The notes under the pieces are model-generated. The model saw nothing but the letters and a program-made list of their open reading frames with translations. It had not been told where the DNA came from and searched no databases. The translations under genes were made by a program, and so were the position numbers. DNA of 64,000 nt. Origin: Mytilinidion resinicola. Its lineage: Eukaryota; Ascomycota; Dothideomycetes; Mytilinidiales; Mytilinidiaceae. The stretch spans positions 1,606,303-1,670,302 of the forward strand of contig NW_022985446.1 of the NCBI RefSeq assembly GCF_010093595.1. The letters run 5' to 3'. Below are positions 18,701 to 30,134 of the stretch, piece after piece; the first letter of the stretch is position 1, and the number at the start of each line of letters is the position of its first letter.

Positions 18701-21200
18701 CCTGTCTCTCCCCGCTATTCGACCTCATCCGCTACGGCCCCTATCAGACCTTCCTGCCTTTCAATGGCTTGAAGGTCCTAGCTGGGGCCAACATCAAAAC
18801 GGAGCAAGATGAAAATCTACCTATCTCAAGATCGGATCCTACTTCTGTATATCCCAACGACGGATTGGTAATGGATCGCCATCGCTTCGGCAGTGGCAGA
18901 TCTCACCATTGGTGGCCCAGAAAAGAAGATGTCTATCCATTCACGCCAACTCCGACATTTTCCACATTTTCGTCGCTCTTTGCTTACTTGATTCCTTCCA
19001 AAGGCATCATCGAAGTGTGCTGACAATTTCTAGGCAAGTCGATTAGCAGAGTCGCTTTTTCTCTCGGATCGTATAGCGGCTTTTGCGCAGCTTACTTGCC
19101 ATCAAGCCAGGCATGCCCGAGAATAACCAATGTGAGAGTTCCTTCCATTTTTCAAGCGCCCTCTGTATCGAATCTCTTCCATTTCCTTCTGGCACGGCCC
19201 AACCCCCTGGATCTTCCTGCCTTTCTGTGGCTTGAAGGGCACACGTGGGGCCAAGATAAAACACCAACGGAGCAAGATGAACACCTGCCTTTCTCAAGAT
19301 CGGATCATACTTCGGTATTTCCTTACGACGGATTGGCAAGTCGGCGCCGTTGCTTCGGCAGCAGCTGACCCCACCATTGGTTCTCCACTAGAAACTACAC
19401 TGACCAGCTCCGACATCTTCATATTTGATTTCAGACCTCTCTTTCTAATATCTTGAGTTAGTGACGGCAACAGAGTGTTAATGAATCCTAGGCACGCGAG
19501 TAAGCTTCTCCGCCCCTTCTTTCCTGAATTCTCTCCGGGCTTCTTCCTCGCCAGACTGCGATCTGATCCAAAGCACCACTACAGTAGGCATTTCTATCTT
19601 CTCTTTCTAGCCAGCTTGTCGTTGTACTCTCTATTACACCACCTCCTCGGCCTCTTGGCTAGCTTCCTGTCGCTCCATGGCTTGAAACTGATACTGGAGG
19701 CAAGAACAAATACCCACGGAGCAAGATGAACATCTGCTCTTCTCAAGATCGAATCACACTTCGGTGTGTTCTAACAACGGATTGGCAATGGCTGGCCGTT
19801 ACTTCGGCGGGGGCAGACCCCACGACTAGTGCTTGGTACCTCGCACCCGCTCCGACATTTCGTATTCATCGTGCATCGTTTTGCTTTCTTGCTCGTTGTG
19901 AAGAAAGAGCTGAAGCTTTGGTGTAGTGGATGTTGAAGAAATTCGAGGAGTGTTGAGAATTATGTCGCGATTGCAATGTTGCCGAAGTGTTGAGGAGAGT
20001 GTGTTGCAAGAGGTATGTTCGCATTCAGCATCGGATCTCATGGCTTGCTGCACGCATTCCTCTGATTGTTTGGCGTGGTCGTCGGCCTTACAAAGTCCTT
20101 TCCTGCCGTTCAATCGCTTGAGAGAAAAGTTATGGGCCAAGATTGACGGAGCTCCGTGGACTTTTGCCCTACGAACGGCTCGCGCCAGCGCCTTCTTATC
20201 CATCGGCTCCGACATATCCGTGTACTATTTCTCTTCCTTACTTCTTGGTTTTGGATGACTGAAGAAGATGGAAGCTGAAGCTGATGATTCAAGCAGGCGT
20301 CGCTCAAATGATTGGTCGATACAAGGTCGGTCTTTTGCCTCCCTTTCGTTACCTCTTCCGTGGATGGTCCCGTACTTTTGCTCGGAACGAGTCGCTTGCA
20401 GCCTGCGACTTTCATATTTCTCTTGGATACGCAACGGCCTCACTAATCCCTTTCTCGTCGCTCAATGGCGTGGAAAGTGAAAGACGGGCCGAGATCAACA
20501 GGGCTCGGTGGACGCAACTCCCCACGAACGGGCGGCGTGCCAGCACCATATCATGTCCACCGGGCCCGACATTTTTGTTACGGTTTTGCTTCCGTATCTT
20601 CGGAGAGGTGTTACGCTGGTGATTCATGATGGATGCCGGTCCATTCGGCGTCGTCTAGGGGATGGCCTTTGTCCTGACTATCGCTCTCCTTCTAGTAGAT
20701 GGTTGAAACGTTGGCAGCGTATACCAGTATTGTGCTGTTGGATATGAACTGGCCCTTATTTGTCCTTTCTTGCCAGCCAATGGCTTGGAGGGTGGGATTC
20801 GGGCCAAAATTAGCAGGGCTCGGTGGACGTTCATATCCTTACGAGTGGGCAAAGTCCAGCAGTCGCGGCGTTCGCCGGGTCCGACATCTTCGTATATGAT
20901 TGCGTTTCCGCGATACTCCTTTGTTCATCTCGTCGCTAGACAAATGGGCGTTGAGCGGGTAGTTCGTGATTGATGTTAGTGCAAGCGACGGGGGATTTAG
21001 GAGGTCTTTCGTCCTGATCTGCTTTCTGCTTCCGGTATCCTGCTCTATATCAGCCATTTGGAAGCTCTACCGCCGAGTTGAGTAGCGGGCCTGATACGGC
21101 CCTCGTTTTTCTTTTCTTGTCGCTCAGTGGCTTGAAGGGTGGGTTTTGGGCTAAGAGTAGTGGAGATATTCGAAAGCGCTGATCTTGGGATGGCAGTCCA
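18700..21200. repeat. Degenerate tandem array, seven units of about 315-463 bp
   Basis: Units align on the anchor (C)AATGGCTTGAAGG-like at 18766, 19229, 19679, 20115, 20467, 20782 and 21129. Each has an upstream pyrimidine-rich block ending CCTGCC/GTCGCT and a downstream block with GGGGCCAAGAT. In units 1-3 a further block follows, with GGAGCAAGATGAA, TCTCAAGATCGGATC and GACGGATTGGCAA. Most units then have a (G)CTCCGACATCTTCGTAT-like word. Units 4-7 are about 100 bp shorter because the middle block is missing. Frames within units are not conserved between copies, so this is not a coding array in its present state. Confidence 0.65.
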
Positions 21201-23287
21201 GTAGAGTCAGGGGCATCGATGGAGCGAGTTCGCTGGCTTCAATATCTCGAAGTCATCTTCATTTGGGTAGAGACTTGGCGGTGGATTTATTGGGCGGCTG
21301 TATGGTTGGTCCAGAAGGGTAGTGCGAAGCTGCGATTTGGTAAGTGCCGGGATGTCGCTGTGGTGAGTCTTTCTTGTCCATCATTGTCAGAGTCTGATAC
21401 TTTCCTCACTCTCTTCTTGATTCTCCAATTTCTTTTCCCCTTACTCCGTTTCGTAAATTGTTAATTATGCCGCAAAATCTTATCTCAAAGCTCAAAAACA
21501 ATAGCAGGTAAGCGTGCGATTGCTTTTAGTTCATCTCCTTCTTCTTCATCTTTCACAACTTTCTTCCCGAGGTTCGAGCTGTGCAGCCAGCAAACCCATA
21601 ATTTCCAAAGGCCCGCCCTTTTGTCAGTCGTCTTTGGACCACAATTCTCCACTCTTTTTCGTTGCAGCGCCAAATATTCATATCTTTCCAATCTTCCGAT
21701 TCGTAAAGGGCTAGTCTTGAAGCCTGGTCGCAGATGCTGAAAGATATTCATCTGATTGAATCTCACACCTCATCTCAATCTTCTTTCTACGACTCCTTGC
21801 TTGCCCTGTCCTTCTTCCCCACGCAGCTCTCCTCATTCATGGAGGTCTGCACTAGGCAAGAAAGCGTCATGTTGCCAGTCGATCTTCTGAATGCAACATC
21901 AGTCGTAATTTAAGCGCCGCTCCGCTCAGGTTCTTGGATCTGGCCTTGTCAACCAGGCAATCTCTCAAAGTTTCCGTTGTTCCTGGGAGTCCTTCGCTCC
22001 GTCATTTAGATCGTCGAACGGGGATATAAGAGCTGCGGGCTGTCCGGCAGCCTCTAGCAATGATACAACTTGGAAGTCGTGCAGCAGTTGTCGCGGCGTC
22101 CTCCTTGGTCTGTTGAAGCAGCTGGACACTGTTTAAGGATGCCCGCGTGTGTGTCTTCTTCGTCAAAAGTTTAAGGAATCTCAGAGAGATAAGCAGATTC
22201 CCAGTTGTTTTGTCCGGCTTCGGCTGTTCGCTGCCGCTTGCGCAGGCCGTTTGCTTCGTCTGCTTTAGGGCCCCCGGGTGATTGTCAAGCTATGGCCGCC
22301 GTCGTGGGGCCAACAAATAATGTCGTAGATGATAGTATCCTTATGGGTTTCCTCGCCTCATGGACCATGGGTTGCCGCCGGCCTGGGTTTGGCTGCGAGG
22401 TCGAGGCCGTTATGCAAGTTGTTAAGAAATAGCGGGGCCTTGCAGATCTTGCAGGCCCGAAGCAGTGGTTACGCCACTGTGACTCCGTATGGGCTAACAA
22501 ATGGCTAAAAAGAGTAGACAAGCCTGCTCACCGACGAGCTTGCGGGACTCTCGCTAGTACTATCTGCAACCTGAATTCAGGCGCAGGCTATCCGCCAAGG
22601 CCGGCCCTATAAAGCCGTCTACAAGTCCCAAAAGTAACCTGCGGGGATCCCTACGGCCCGCATCACGATTTCCTGTCCCATACTTCAAGTCCGATCGTCG
22701 AGGCTTGAAGCATGAGGGCGGTTGAAATAAGCTTTGGCGGGCTGGTGCCGGTCGCGCGACGCGCCGTGGATCGCCGGACCTAGTATGCTGGTAGCGAATC
22801 AGCGGCGCTGGTAGCCGAGATGCTCGATTGGGAAACCGCAATGAAGAAAGATTGCCTGGTCTAGCGATGGGCCGGGCGATGAGGAGTTGTGTGGTGATGG
22901 TGTTGGGAGGGGTGGGGAGAATGGTCCGGGTATGAACGATGGCGTTGACCGCGTTCTGGAGTGTTTGTCGTAGTGCTGTTGAAGTCGAACGGCCCAGGGG
23001 GATCTTGACATGCGATAGACGCGTGCAGGAAGTCAGTATCGCTCGTCTGATATAGGAGCAAGAAGCTTTCGCTTGCTTGGGAGTGTTGCTGTGGTTCGAT
23101 CCTGTCGCCATGGAGGCTTGGCACACTGGCAACCTTCACCCCATGGGCAGCGTCAACTGAAACTCCTCGAACCTTCAGATCTTGACTTCCTCAGCTTCTA
23201 ACATTTCTTCAAGTTCAGGCGCAGCTCCCTTGTCTTGCTTCTTCAAACCTCCAAGTCTTCATCTTCACCACCCCTTTCTCTGCTAAA
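21200..23287. other. No gene recognised
   Basis: The longest frame is on the minus strand (22560-23132, 190 codons) and has an R/S/P-rich composition typical of chance frames opposite GC-rich DNA. A competing minus frame at 22861-23139 has a slightly more protein-like start but no support. The promoter of the gene at 23288 should lie at the right end, where a pyrimidine-rich leader (TTCACCACCCCTTTCTCTG) precedes the ATG. Confidence 0.45.
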
Positions 23288-23879
23288 ATGGGCCTCTTCT
23301 CCACCATCGCCAGCCTCTTCCGCCGCGATCAGCAGCCCTTCGTGCCCGTACAAGGTTCCACCACGTACGCGCCTGCAGGCTGGCTCTCAACGCGGCAATT
23401 CAAGCAGATCATCCGGCAACATGGCCGTAGTCTCCCCGCCGACGTCTTCTTCGCCCTACGCCCCTTCGCAGTCGCGAAGAGCGTTTTTCTGGACATCTTG
23501 TACCGGTACCAGTGCCCGAGCGTACGGCAGATGGTGATCAACGTTGATGGAGCTCGGGGATACAACCACGTATGCGCAACACTTTTCCTGCAAATGCAAC
23601 ATCATATACTGACTGTGTGACGCGCAGGCGTTTCATATCGAGCGCCAGGACCTCATCCGCCTCCAACGCACCCTGCCCGCGCTGGAGCGCTTCGTCGTCT
23701 ACGTCTACGCCAAGGGGGCGCTTGTGCGGCTGGTTGAGTGCGACATTGACCAGGCTGGCCGCTGGAGCGTCGAGATCTCTGTTCCTGCCGCGCCGCCGCT
23801 CGCGCTGGGGGGGCAGTTGCCAGTTACTAGACACGACGCTGCAGATTGGCTGCTCGTTCGCGGCGATCTGCCGTTTTGA
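23288..23879 (+). CDS. LRR-like paralog family, member 1 (intact)
   Basis: Two exons, 23288-23569 and 23628-23879, are joined by a 58-bp phase-0 intron (GTATGC ... GCGCAG) and give 177 residues. The N-terminal part has FLDILYRYQCPSVRQMVINV. The intron falls right after this strand-like segment, at RGYNH. Exon 2 encodes AFHIERQDLIRLQ, then LPALERFVVYVYAKG and LVECDIDQAGRWSVEISV. The pattern of a strand after 'CPxL/LPxL', a phase-0 intron, a second 'LxxF-hydrophobic strand' and a tryptophan about 25 residues later is shared with the genes between 32.8 and 51.7 kb. These segments resemble single leucine-rich repeats. Function is unknown. It is the outlying member of the cluster, about 9 kb from the next. 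Confidence 0.82.
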
Positions 23880-24048
23880 TACCGTGGTTTGGCGGACTCT
23901 GGCTAGCAGCTGCGATCTAGACAGTCAGCTGATGGCGGTTGGGCGTGATATGCCTCCTCGTGCTGAGATAGCGATTTGGGGGGTTCGATTCTGGAGTCTC
24001 GGCGATTTGGTTTGGGGGTTCGTGTGAGAAATGGAGGGACTCCGGCGA

Positions 24049-24418
24049 TGAGCTCGAACCTTTACGGGGTGCCGGGGATAGTGGAGCTCGATCCAAACGA
24101 AAACGAGCTCATAGCCAATTTAGAGGCTAGAAACGCGTGTCGCAATCTCCTCGCTTCAAATCCAGTTGATTTTTCAGCCTTTATCCCTTCCTCTGCGAAC
24201 CAGCACTCTATCGCGCGGCTGGTGAAGATGTTGTGGCGCCGTTTGGAGTCCTCTGTAGTCTCAAGACCGATGCGAGCGTGGTGTCACGGATCTGGCGTCC
24301 CATATTAAGCTTGGCCGTTAAGTCTGATCGTCCAGTATATCCAGCCCCAGGCATCACCCCCGGGGTCGAGCTGATTGTACATCCTCCAGTACCAAGCGTC
24401 GGCCTGGTCCGACCTTGA
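24049..24418 (+). pseudogene. Possible frameshifted ORF
   Basis: A plausible N-terminal frame from 24049 (MSSNLYGVPGIVELDPNENE) is followed after a shift near 24230 by a second frame (VAPFGVLCSLKTDASVVSR, then GITPGVELIVHPPVPSVG) ending at 24418. No family is recognised and no intron explains the change. It may be chance. Confidence 0.25.
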
Positions 24419-24529
24419 TTGTGCGTCCTGCTCATTCCCCAAGCTGCAACCCGCCGCTGAGCTTGATTATGTCTCCTCCACCGGGTGATTCGACCGTGGT
24501 CGTTCGAGCGCCGCGCGCTGTAAGTGTGT

Positions 24530-24695
24530 GAGAGGGAGGGGTTGGGGGAAAGGTAAGGCGGCGAGGGATGGGGAAGGTGGAGGAGGGGAGGAGGGAGGAG
24601 GGTCGAGGGGTGGGAGGGGGAGGAGGTCGCAGGGTGGATGAAGAGCCGGTGGCTAGGAGGAGGACGAGGACGAGGACGAGGACAAGGAGGAAAGT
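24530..24695. repeat. Purine-rich low-complexity tract
   Basis: The plus strand is almost entirely G and A (GGGGAGGAGGGAGGAGGG-like runs) and ends in a GGACGA hexamer run. This composition could form triplex or G-rich structures. No gene is implied. Sequence from 24.7 to 26.3 kb shows no recognisable gene. Confidence 0.7.
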
Positions 24696-26330
24696 ATTTC
24701 AGGCCGGGAGGGTCGCATACTAGACGTGAAGATGTAGCAAGTTAGCGATTTTGTTGCCCAAAGAGTTCATGCTGAGGTGTTCCAGGGCTACGCGCTGAGA
24801 AAGCTGAATGATGACTGGCAAGGGGGAGGGATTTCATGAGATCTGAGAAGACGATGTTAGGGTTCGAGCTGTGTAGCGGAAGAGACACTGGGTGGCTGGA
24901 TCTGCCGGTGGAGTTTGTTGGTTTTTCTTGTATGGTCTGGCGAAAGCCCGGGCTGCGTTCTGGCGGTCGCACAAAGAGAGTTGATTTCTTTGCTTTTCTT
25001 AGGAACTCTCTCGTAGCCTAAAGAGCTATCGGATGGGGCTTGAATGTTGTGTCGTGAGGTCAGCGCTGGGGATATCCGAAAGTAGCGGGAGCTGACGGGA
25101 CCGCGCCTCTGCGCGTTGGCATGTTCGTCTACACTCACTTTTGTCTAGGAAAGCTTTGGAAAATACAGATCCATAGAGAGCAGATATACGACGGTCGCTT
25201 GGCCCAATATGGGGAGAGTCTATCTGTCGGGCCTAGGGGCGGTTTGCTGGGTAATACGGCGGTCAGGATGAATCAAGCAGGGCTATGAAGTGGCCGCGAA
25301 GGCGAGGTGGCCTCTGAGAAGGCCTTATCGAGAGCGTTAGGAAGTGTCGGTCTAGAAACAAAGCTGTTCTTACTGAAATAATGGCAATAAGAAATCATGG
25401 CAGTTCTCCTCCTTGTGGACGTCGAGGTGACGGGGGCGCAGCAGCGCCAGGAGTGCGTGGAGATAAAATGAACTAGAGTTAAGAGAAGTGTCTCCAGAAG
25501 GCGGAAGATGATATAGAGAGAGTGGTGAGATAGGCTAGGATGGGTGATGTTTGGTGTTGAGGATGGTGTCGCGGCTTGACCTTGACTCAGGGTTTCCGGC
25601 CTACGTGCCTAGCCAATTACAACTTCTACAGAGAGGGGTTGGGGTACGGTGGCCTACCCTGCCTACCGCTGCCTACTGCTGCCTCTAATTAGTACTTATG
25701 CCTACGCTCCCTATGTAGTATATAGTCTGCTCGTACGGCTTCACAAATCAAACAGAGTTCACGTCAATTTGCAACCTAAGTCCTTGGTGGTGCGAGGCCG
25801 GTTGCCCACGCAGCGACCATCGACGATATTTTGAAACGCACAGCTCGCAGCAAGGAGGCCAGGGCAGAGTAGATTGCTCCCCTTTGGATCAGTGTTATCA
25901 CTTGGTAACAATTTTGAAGTTTTCGTCTGTCGCCACAGGAGTGAGCCGGTCAGGGGAGCTTTTCGGAGACATTCAGTACATCGCCGCAGACGCACGTCTT
26001 CAGGCATTCTTTAGGACGGCTACAAAGCTTGGTGGATAATTATGGCAGGAGTAGAACTAGTAGTGTTTATACAATATCCAGAGTAGTTAGGATGTCCACT
26101 ACATAGTCCTGAAGCATACTCAGTCTTTACCGGAGGCTTTACAAGCAGGGGGCACCCAGCCCCACCTTTCGGCAAGGTCTTCGGCAAGCTTGCCCGTGGA
26201 CACACTTAAATTTTGTTGTTCCTCCCTCTACCACCTTTCCTTCTCCACCAACCTTCCTCACCTCACTATCAGCCTTGGACCAGCAGTATCTGGATGGATG
26301 CACGCCGATTGACTGCCCCGTGTCTCTCGT

Positions 26331-26893
26331 TTGGACATGGATATCCGCCGCCTGAAGTTGCTCGACGCTGCCAAATTCTCCGCAGCAGCTCACCTCCACG
26401 ACGCTGCTTCCTCAACAGCACTCTCGGCCAACGCACTGAAGCAGAAAAAAAGGTCAAGCGTTCTTGAAAAACCGCGCGACCGGAGCACGCTTAATGGTCA
26501 GCAATGCCCATATTTTCTGGAACGATATCTTCGTGGACTTCAAAGTTATACAGCTAGCTATTCTTATGGAGCAGATCACGAAGCTCGCTGAAAAGTATGC
26601 GAATGGCCAGCCTGCGCATGCGGAGAGTAGCATGCTCGCGGGAGCTTCACGGAGAAGAAAGTTAGCGGTCGGTATCGAACTTTCCGGCACGAAGCTCAAG
26701 GGCGTTCCCATCATCGCGCAGCAAACCGAACCAGAGAAGAATCGCCAAGCTCGTCGGTATTCGCGGGAGTTCCACGGAGAGAGCACGGAGCTTGCGCCGT
26801 TAATCTCTAGCATTTCCAGCTTCCAGGTATGCCTTCAACTCTTCTTCTCGCCCCCAGCGCTAACTTGGGCAACAACAGGCGATGGTTCGGTAG
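26331..26893 (+). pseudogene. Hypothetical helical protein with homopolymer frameshift
   Basis: The N-terminal frame starts at 26331 (MDMDIRRLKLLDAAKFSAAA, then SSTALSANALKQKK). At the A-run near 26443-26450 the protein-like reading changes frame and continues FLKNRATGARLMVSNAHIFW, then DFKVIQLAILMEQITKLAEK, ELSGTKLKGVPI and LAPLISSISSFQ. A 52-bp phase-0 intron (26827-26878, GTATGC ... GCTAAC ... CAACAG) leads to a last exon of four codons, AMVR, with the stop at 26893. The protein would have about 185 residues, mostly helical. The shift in a homopolymer makes a sequencing error a real possibility. Function is unknown. It precedes two further plus-strand genes. Confidence 0.55.
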
Positions 26894-27193
26894 CCAGGAC
26901 AAGAGTCAAAGGCCACTCTTGGTTACAAGTTCAGGCGTATTAGACGAAAAGTCATGCACCACAAGGGCTTAGGTGGAAGCAAGTGCGTCAGCTTGAGAGA
27001 TGATGGTAAATGATCCTCATCTGAGAGGATGCGGTTCCGGGGTTGTCGATGCCCGGCGCAGGGACTCAATCTGCAATTTGATGGAGATGAGGGACCTCGA
27101 GATGGATGCAAAAAGAGTTTGAGTGACTATGCCACCGTTCGGCGATGAAGCTGTGGGATCTAGGCCATCCGCGCTCAAGACGAAGATAAGTCT

Positions 27194-27539
27194 ATGCCCT
27201 CTTCAGGACAAGGATGGACCGACAAGGAGAAGGTTAGTATGCTGTCCCTGTACGCAACAAACATGACACTAACAGAAGCTGCAGCTCGCCTACATCATGA
27301 TGCTCACCAATGGCACCTCCATCGACTGGAACAAGCCGCCCGTCTCCGAAGACCGAACACTGATCGCCAAGAGGCAAACCGGATCACTACCGTCAAGTGC
27401 AACAGGGCTGTTCTCCTCCGGAGCGCCGAATACTTCGTCAGACTCCAGCACAAGGACCCTAAGGCGGATGTCGTCAACTTTGATCGCCGCGGAGACACGC
27501 TTGATGACCTGGAGGTGTGGCTTGGAGCATTCCTGCTAG
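27194..27539 (+). CDS. Small WTDKEK-type fungal hypothetical protein
   Basis: Two exons, 27194-27232 and 27285-27539, are joined by a 52-bp phase-0 intron (GTTAGT ... ACTAAC ... GCTGCAG) and encode 97 residues. The start MPSSGQGWTDKEK plus LAYIMMLTNGTSIDWNKPP and EDRTLIAKRQ fits a common type of small fungal protein: 'W(T/S)D.EKL.YL..L', then an aromatic residue and 'P.GRT' before a helical tail. The tail here becomes serine/arginine-rich after RQTG and no longer looks like the family, so a frameshift in exon 2 is possible. Function of this protein type is unknown; it has been likened to a small DNA- or chromatin-associated helical fold, which is inference. Confidence 0.55.
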
Positions 27540-27599
27540 AGGACACTCCAGCGCACTAGAGAGGGCATCGAAGAGGAGAGGGCTCGTATTAAGGGCGTA

Positions 27600-28562
27600 T
27601 GGTAGCAGCGGCACCAATGCCCTGCATCACAGAGATCAAGCATGGGAAGCCCAGCTCGCCGCCAGCTCATCGGCTTCAAGGACGTCCGCAAAGTCGGCCT
27701 CAGCGCACTGCCCGGTCACCCAAGGAAGACAAGTCTATCGGTGGAGTGTGTCCGCGAAGCTGGACTGCGATATGGAGGTCATGGCTGACTTTGTCACCGC
27801 CATGGCGCATGGAATGTACGAACTCTCCTCCTCCCCTATCCGCTGTGCAGAAATTGATTTTCTGGGAAGAATTCTACGAAGAAGAAAGCTATCGGATGGG
27901 AGACGCCGCGATGCATCAGCGCCGTGCGCAGGATCAGCCCCAGCGCAATCCTCAGCCACCCAAGGAAGACAAGTCCGTCGGTGGAGTGTCCGCGAAGTTA
28001 GATTACGATATAGAGGCCATGACTAACTTCGTCACCGCCATGGCTCACGTAAAGTACGAAATCTACTCCCTTCGAATCTGCCTCGCAGACATTGACATAT
28101 TCCGAAGCATTTCACCAGGCAAAGAGCTCCCGCCCTCATACCGTCCGTAGATGGGTCGCTCAAGTGTTGCGCGTGACTAGACTGCCTTCAACGACTATTC
28201 TGCTCAGTCTGCACTACTTGTCGTCGTGGTTGTCTATGCTCTCTACTGGAGACAGGCCTTCTGAGGTTGACATGTATTGCACCGTTACTGTTGCTTTAAT
28301 TCTGGGCAGCAAGTTTCTTGACGACAATACGTTCATCAACGTCAGCGGCATCGCCGTGGCAATTTTGAATGAGATGGAGACGGAGTGGCTTGTTGCAATT
28401 GACTTCAAGCTCCATCGCGACCCAAGGGCTGGTGTTCCTGGAATGAGCATTGGAAAGAGTACCAGCTGGTTCGACTCAATCGCCCCAACACGCTTATTCC
28501 ATCCATACTACAGTGCAGCGCTAGTGGGTTCTCAACCGAGGCCGGGCCGAGGTCAGCGATGA
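27600..28562 (+). pseudogene. PHO80/PCL-like cyclin remnant
   Basis: The segment VSAKLDYDIEAMTNFVTAMA ... IDIFRSISPGKELPPSYR (about 27990-28140) continues in another frame as RRWVAQVLRVTRLPSTTILL ... VTVALILGSKFLDDNTF ... VSGIAVAILNEMETEWL ... DFKLH, ending at 28562. The 'VALxLGxKFLDDNT' and 'VSGI...NxMExEWL' blocks are typical of PHO80-type cyclins, which bind and activate a cyclin-dependent kinase in nutrient signalling. The frame change near 28140 breaks the gene. The usual few residues between DDNT and VSGI (an 'xxTWxE' stretch in relatives) are missing. Upstream, the first part is duplicated in tandem (see the repeat at 27700-28130). It may be a pseudogene or carry sequencing errors. Confidence 0.6.
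27700..28130 (+). repeat. Tandem duplication of a cyclin exon segment, 240-bp offset
   Basis: The block starting CCCAAGGAAGACAAG at 27718 recurs at 27958. Both copies encode a version of SAKLDxDxExMxxFVTAMA. Copy 1 has two extra bases (GTGTGTCC against GTGTCC), so its upstream and downstream parts are in different frames. Copy 2 leads into the rest of the cyclin. Confidence 0.75.
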
Positions 28563-28982
28563 GGCAGTGAGGGAAAGCTAAAGGTCAAGAATATTCGGAT
28601 AGGTTTGGAGGCGAAGGGAGTTGAAAAGTGAAAAAGGAGAGTGTGTTTAGGAGAAGAGGGAGGTTGCGAGATATAGACATGGTGTCGTCACAAGTTGTTT
28701 TCTGATGAAATATGAATGCTACCCGATCTATCTCAGTTGCCCAGAACAGCTGCATAATTATCCAATATCTTTCTTATATGCTACTTTGTGACTTCTAAGT
28801 TGTACCTCTTCAGCACAGCGCCCACAGCTATTCTGTGGGCGAGTGTACGGAGTTGAAAGCTGCAATGAGCAATATCAGGTAAACCAGCTCCATGATATAC
28901 AGAAGCTATTTGTGTTGTTCTAGGGGCTGTGAAGCACGCCGGTTCACAAAAGCCATTCACCCAGCGGTACTTCACACGCGGT

Positions 28983-29414
28983 TCACGATGCCCACGGACG
29001 CGCCTGCACGCAGTATTCACTGTCGCTGAGTGTCACACCACGCAGCAGACGGCGGTAAAGTTCTCCGTTTTTCCGCCAGACCGCGCCTTCTGAAAACTTG
29101 ATGAAGCCGCCCGCCGTAAGGGCGGCGAAAGCTGCTGTTAGTGAATGCTGCTTTTTGACCACATGTTTCCCCCCGACGGCCACGTACCAACACGTTGAGT
29201 TTTGTACATGGCTGCCACATGCTTCCGAACTGCACATCATGCCATAGGCAATCTGTGCAAGCAACGACCGTTCAGTGCGGGACGCATCGTAGGTGCGGCA
29301 AGGCTGGTCTCCGGCGCGATTGCTCACCCCCACGGCTGCGGAGCAGGACGCTGAGGATGCACAGCGAGTCCTGATAGTCATTATATAGCATACATGAGCC
29401 TGTAACCTCCGCAA
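28983..29414 (-). CDS. Cysteine-containing hypothetical ORF
   Basis: An uninterrupted frame of 143 codons is more protein-like than its alternatives: CSSEACGSHVQNSTCWYVAV, then SLTAAFAALTAGGFIKFSEG and LYRRLLRGVTLSDSEYC. There are eight to nine cysteines but no obvious signal peptide at the first Met, so an upstream exon may be missing. No family is recognised. It abuts the GC-rich duplicated segment at 29.45 kb. Confidence 0.3.
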   Translation of the reverse strand: MRRLQAHVCYIMTIRTRCASSASCSAAVGVSNRAGDQPCRTYDASRTERSLLAQIAYGMMCSSEACGSHVQNSTCWYVAVGGKHVVKKQHSLTAAFAALTAGGFIKFSEGAVWRKNGELYRRLLRGVTLSDSEYCVQARPWAS

Positions 29415-29454
29415 ATGCGGCGGCCTCTCAGTGACGCAGCGGTCGTAGGCGCTG

Positions 29455-30030
29455 GGCTGGCCGCTCCCTGGGCCGCATTCCCGCCACCACGACCTCGCGA
29501 CGTGCCGCCGGAGATCGCGTATGCGTATAGAGTGCCTCTGAGCTCTTCGGTCCCTCCGAGAATATCAGCGACGGCTACAGCTGCTCAGTGCGGGTCGGCT
29601 CGTGGCTGCGGCGGAGGCGGAGGCGGAGGCGGAGGCGGAGGCGGCTTGGAGTCGCGATCTCTCGACGCCGCGGCCACACAACGTTGCGCTGGGAATAGAC
29701 AATGGACTTCGAAAGTGATAGATACCGTGAATGAGATCGTAGAGGCCGCTGATGGGGCGCAATCCCAGTGATGAATCCCTTGCGGGCGCTCGGGGGGGCA
29801 AGGCTGGCCGCTTCCTGGGCCGAATCCCCGCCACCACGGGCTCGCGATGTGACGCTGGAGATCGCGTAGGTGTATAGAATGCCTCTGAGATCTTTGGTCC
29901 TCCGAGAATATCAGCGACCGCTGCGGCTGCTCAGTGCGGGTGGGGGTTGCGGTCGCGCCGAAGGAGGCCGGGAGTCGCGATTTCGCAACGCAGCGGCCAC
30001 ACGATGCCGCGCTGGGGATGTAGCATGGGA
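29455..30030. repeat. Direct duplication, offset 347 bp
   Basis: The block GGCTGGCCGCT(C/T)CCTGGGCC recurs at 29455 and 29802, followed in both copies by a matching 230-bp GC-rich sequence (GGAGATCGCGTA, GAGAATATCAGCGAC, GGCCACACRA). Copy 1 also contains a hexamer run at 29609-29644. Confidence 0.8.
29609..29644. repeat. GGCGGA hexanucleotide microsatellite
   Basis: About six copies of GGCGGA lie inside duplication copy 1. The second copy lacks the expansion, so it arose after the duplication. Confidence 0.9.
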
Positions 30031-30134
30031 TAGAGATGCACTCACGCTCCTGTTGTTACTATGAAGGTGCTCGAAGGCATACCGCTCCTCGGTGAAGGAC
30101 GCGGGCGGCGCGGTCTAGGGCGGACAGCCGCCGC

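Noticed and set aside
22560..23132. Minus-strand frame of 190 codons
   Set aside because: Arg/Ser/Pro/Thr-rich composition of the kind produced opposite GC-rich DNA; the competing frame at 22861-23139 is no better.
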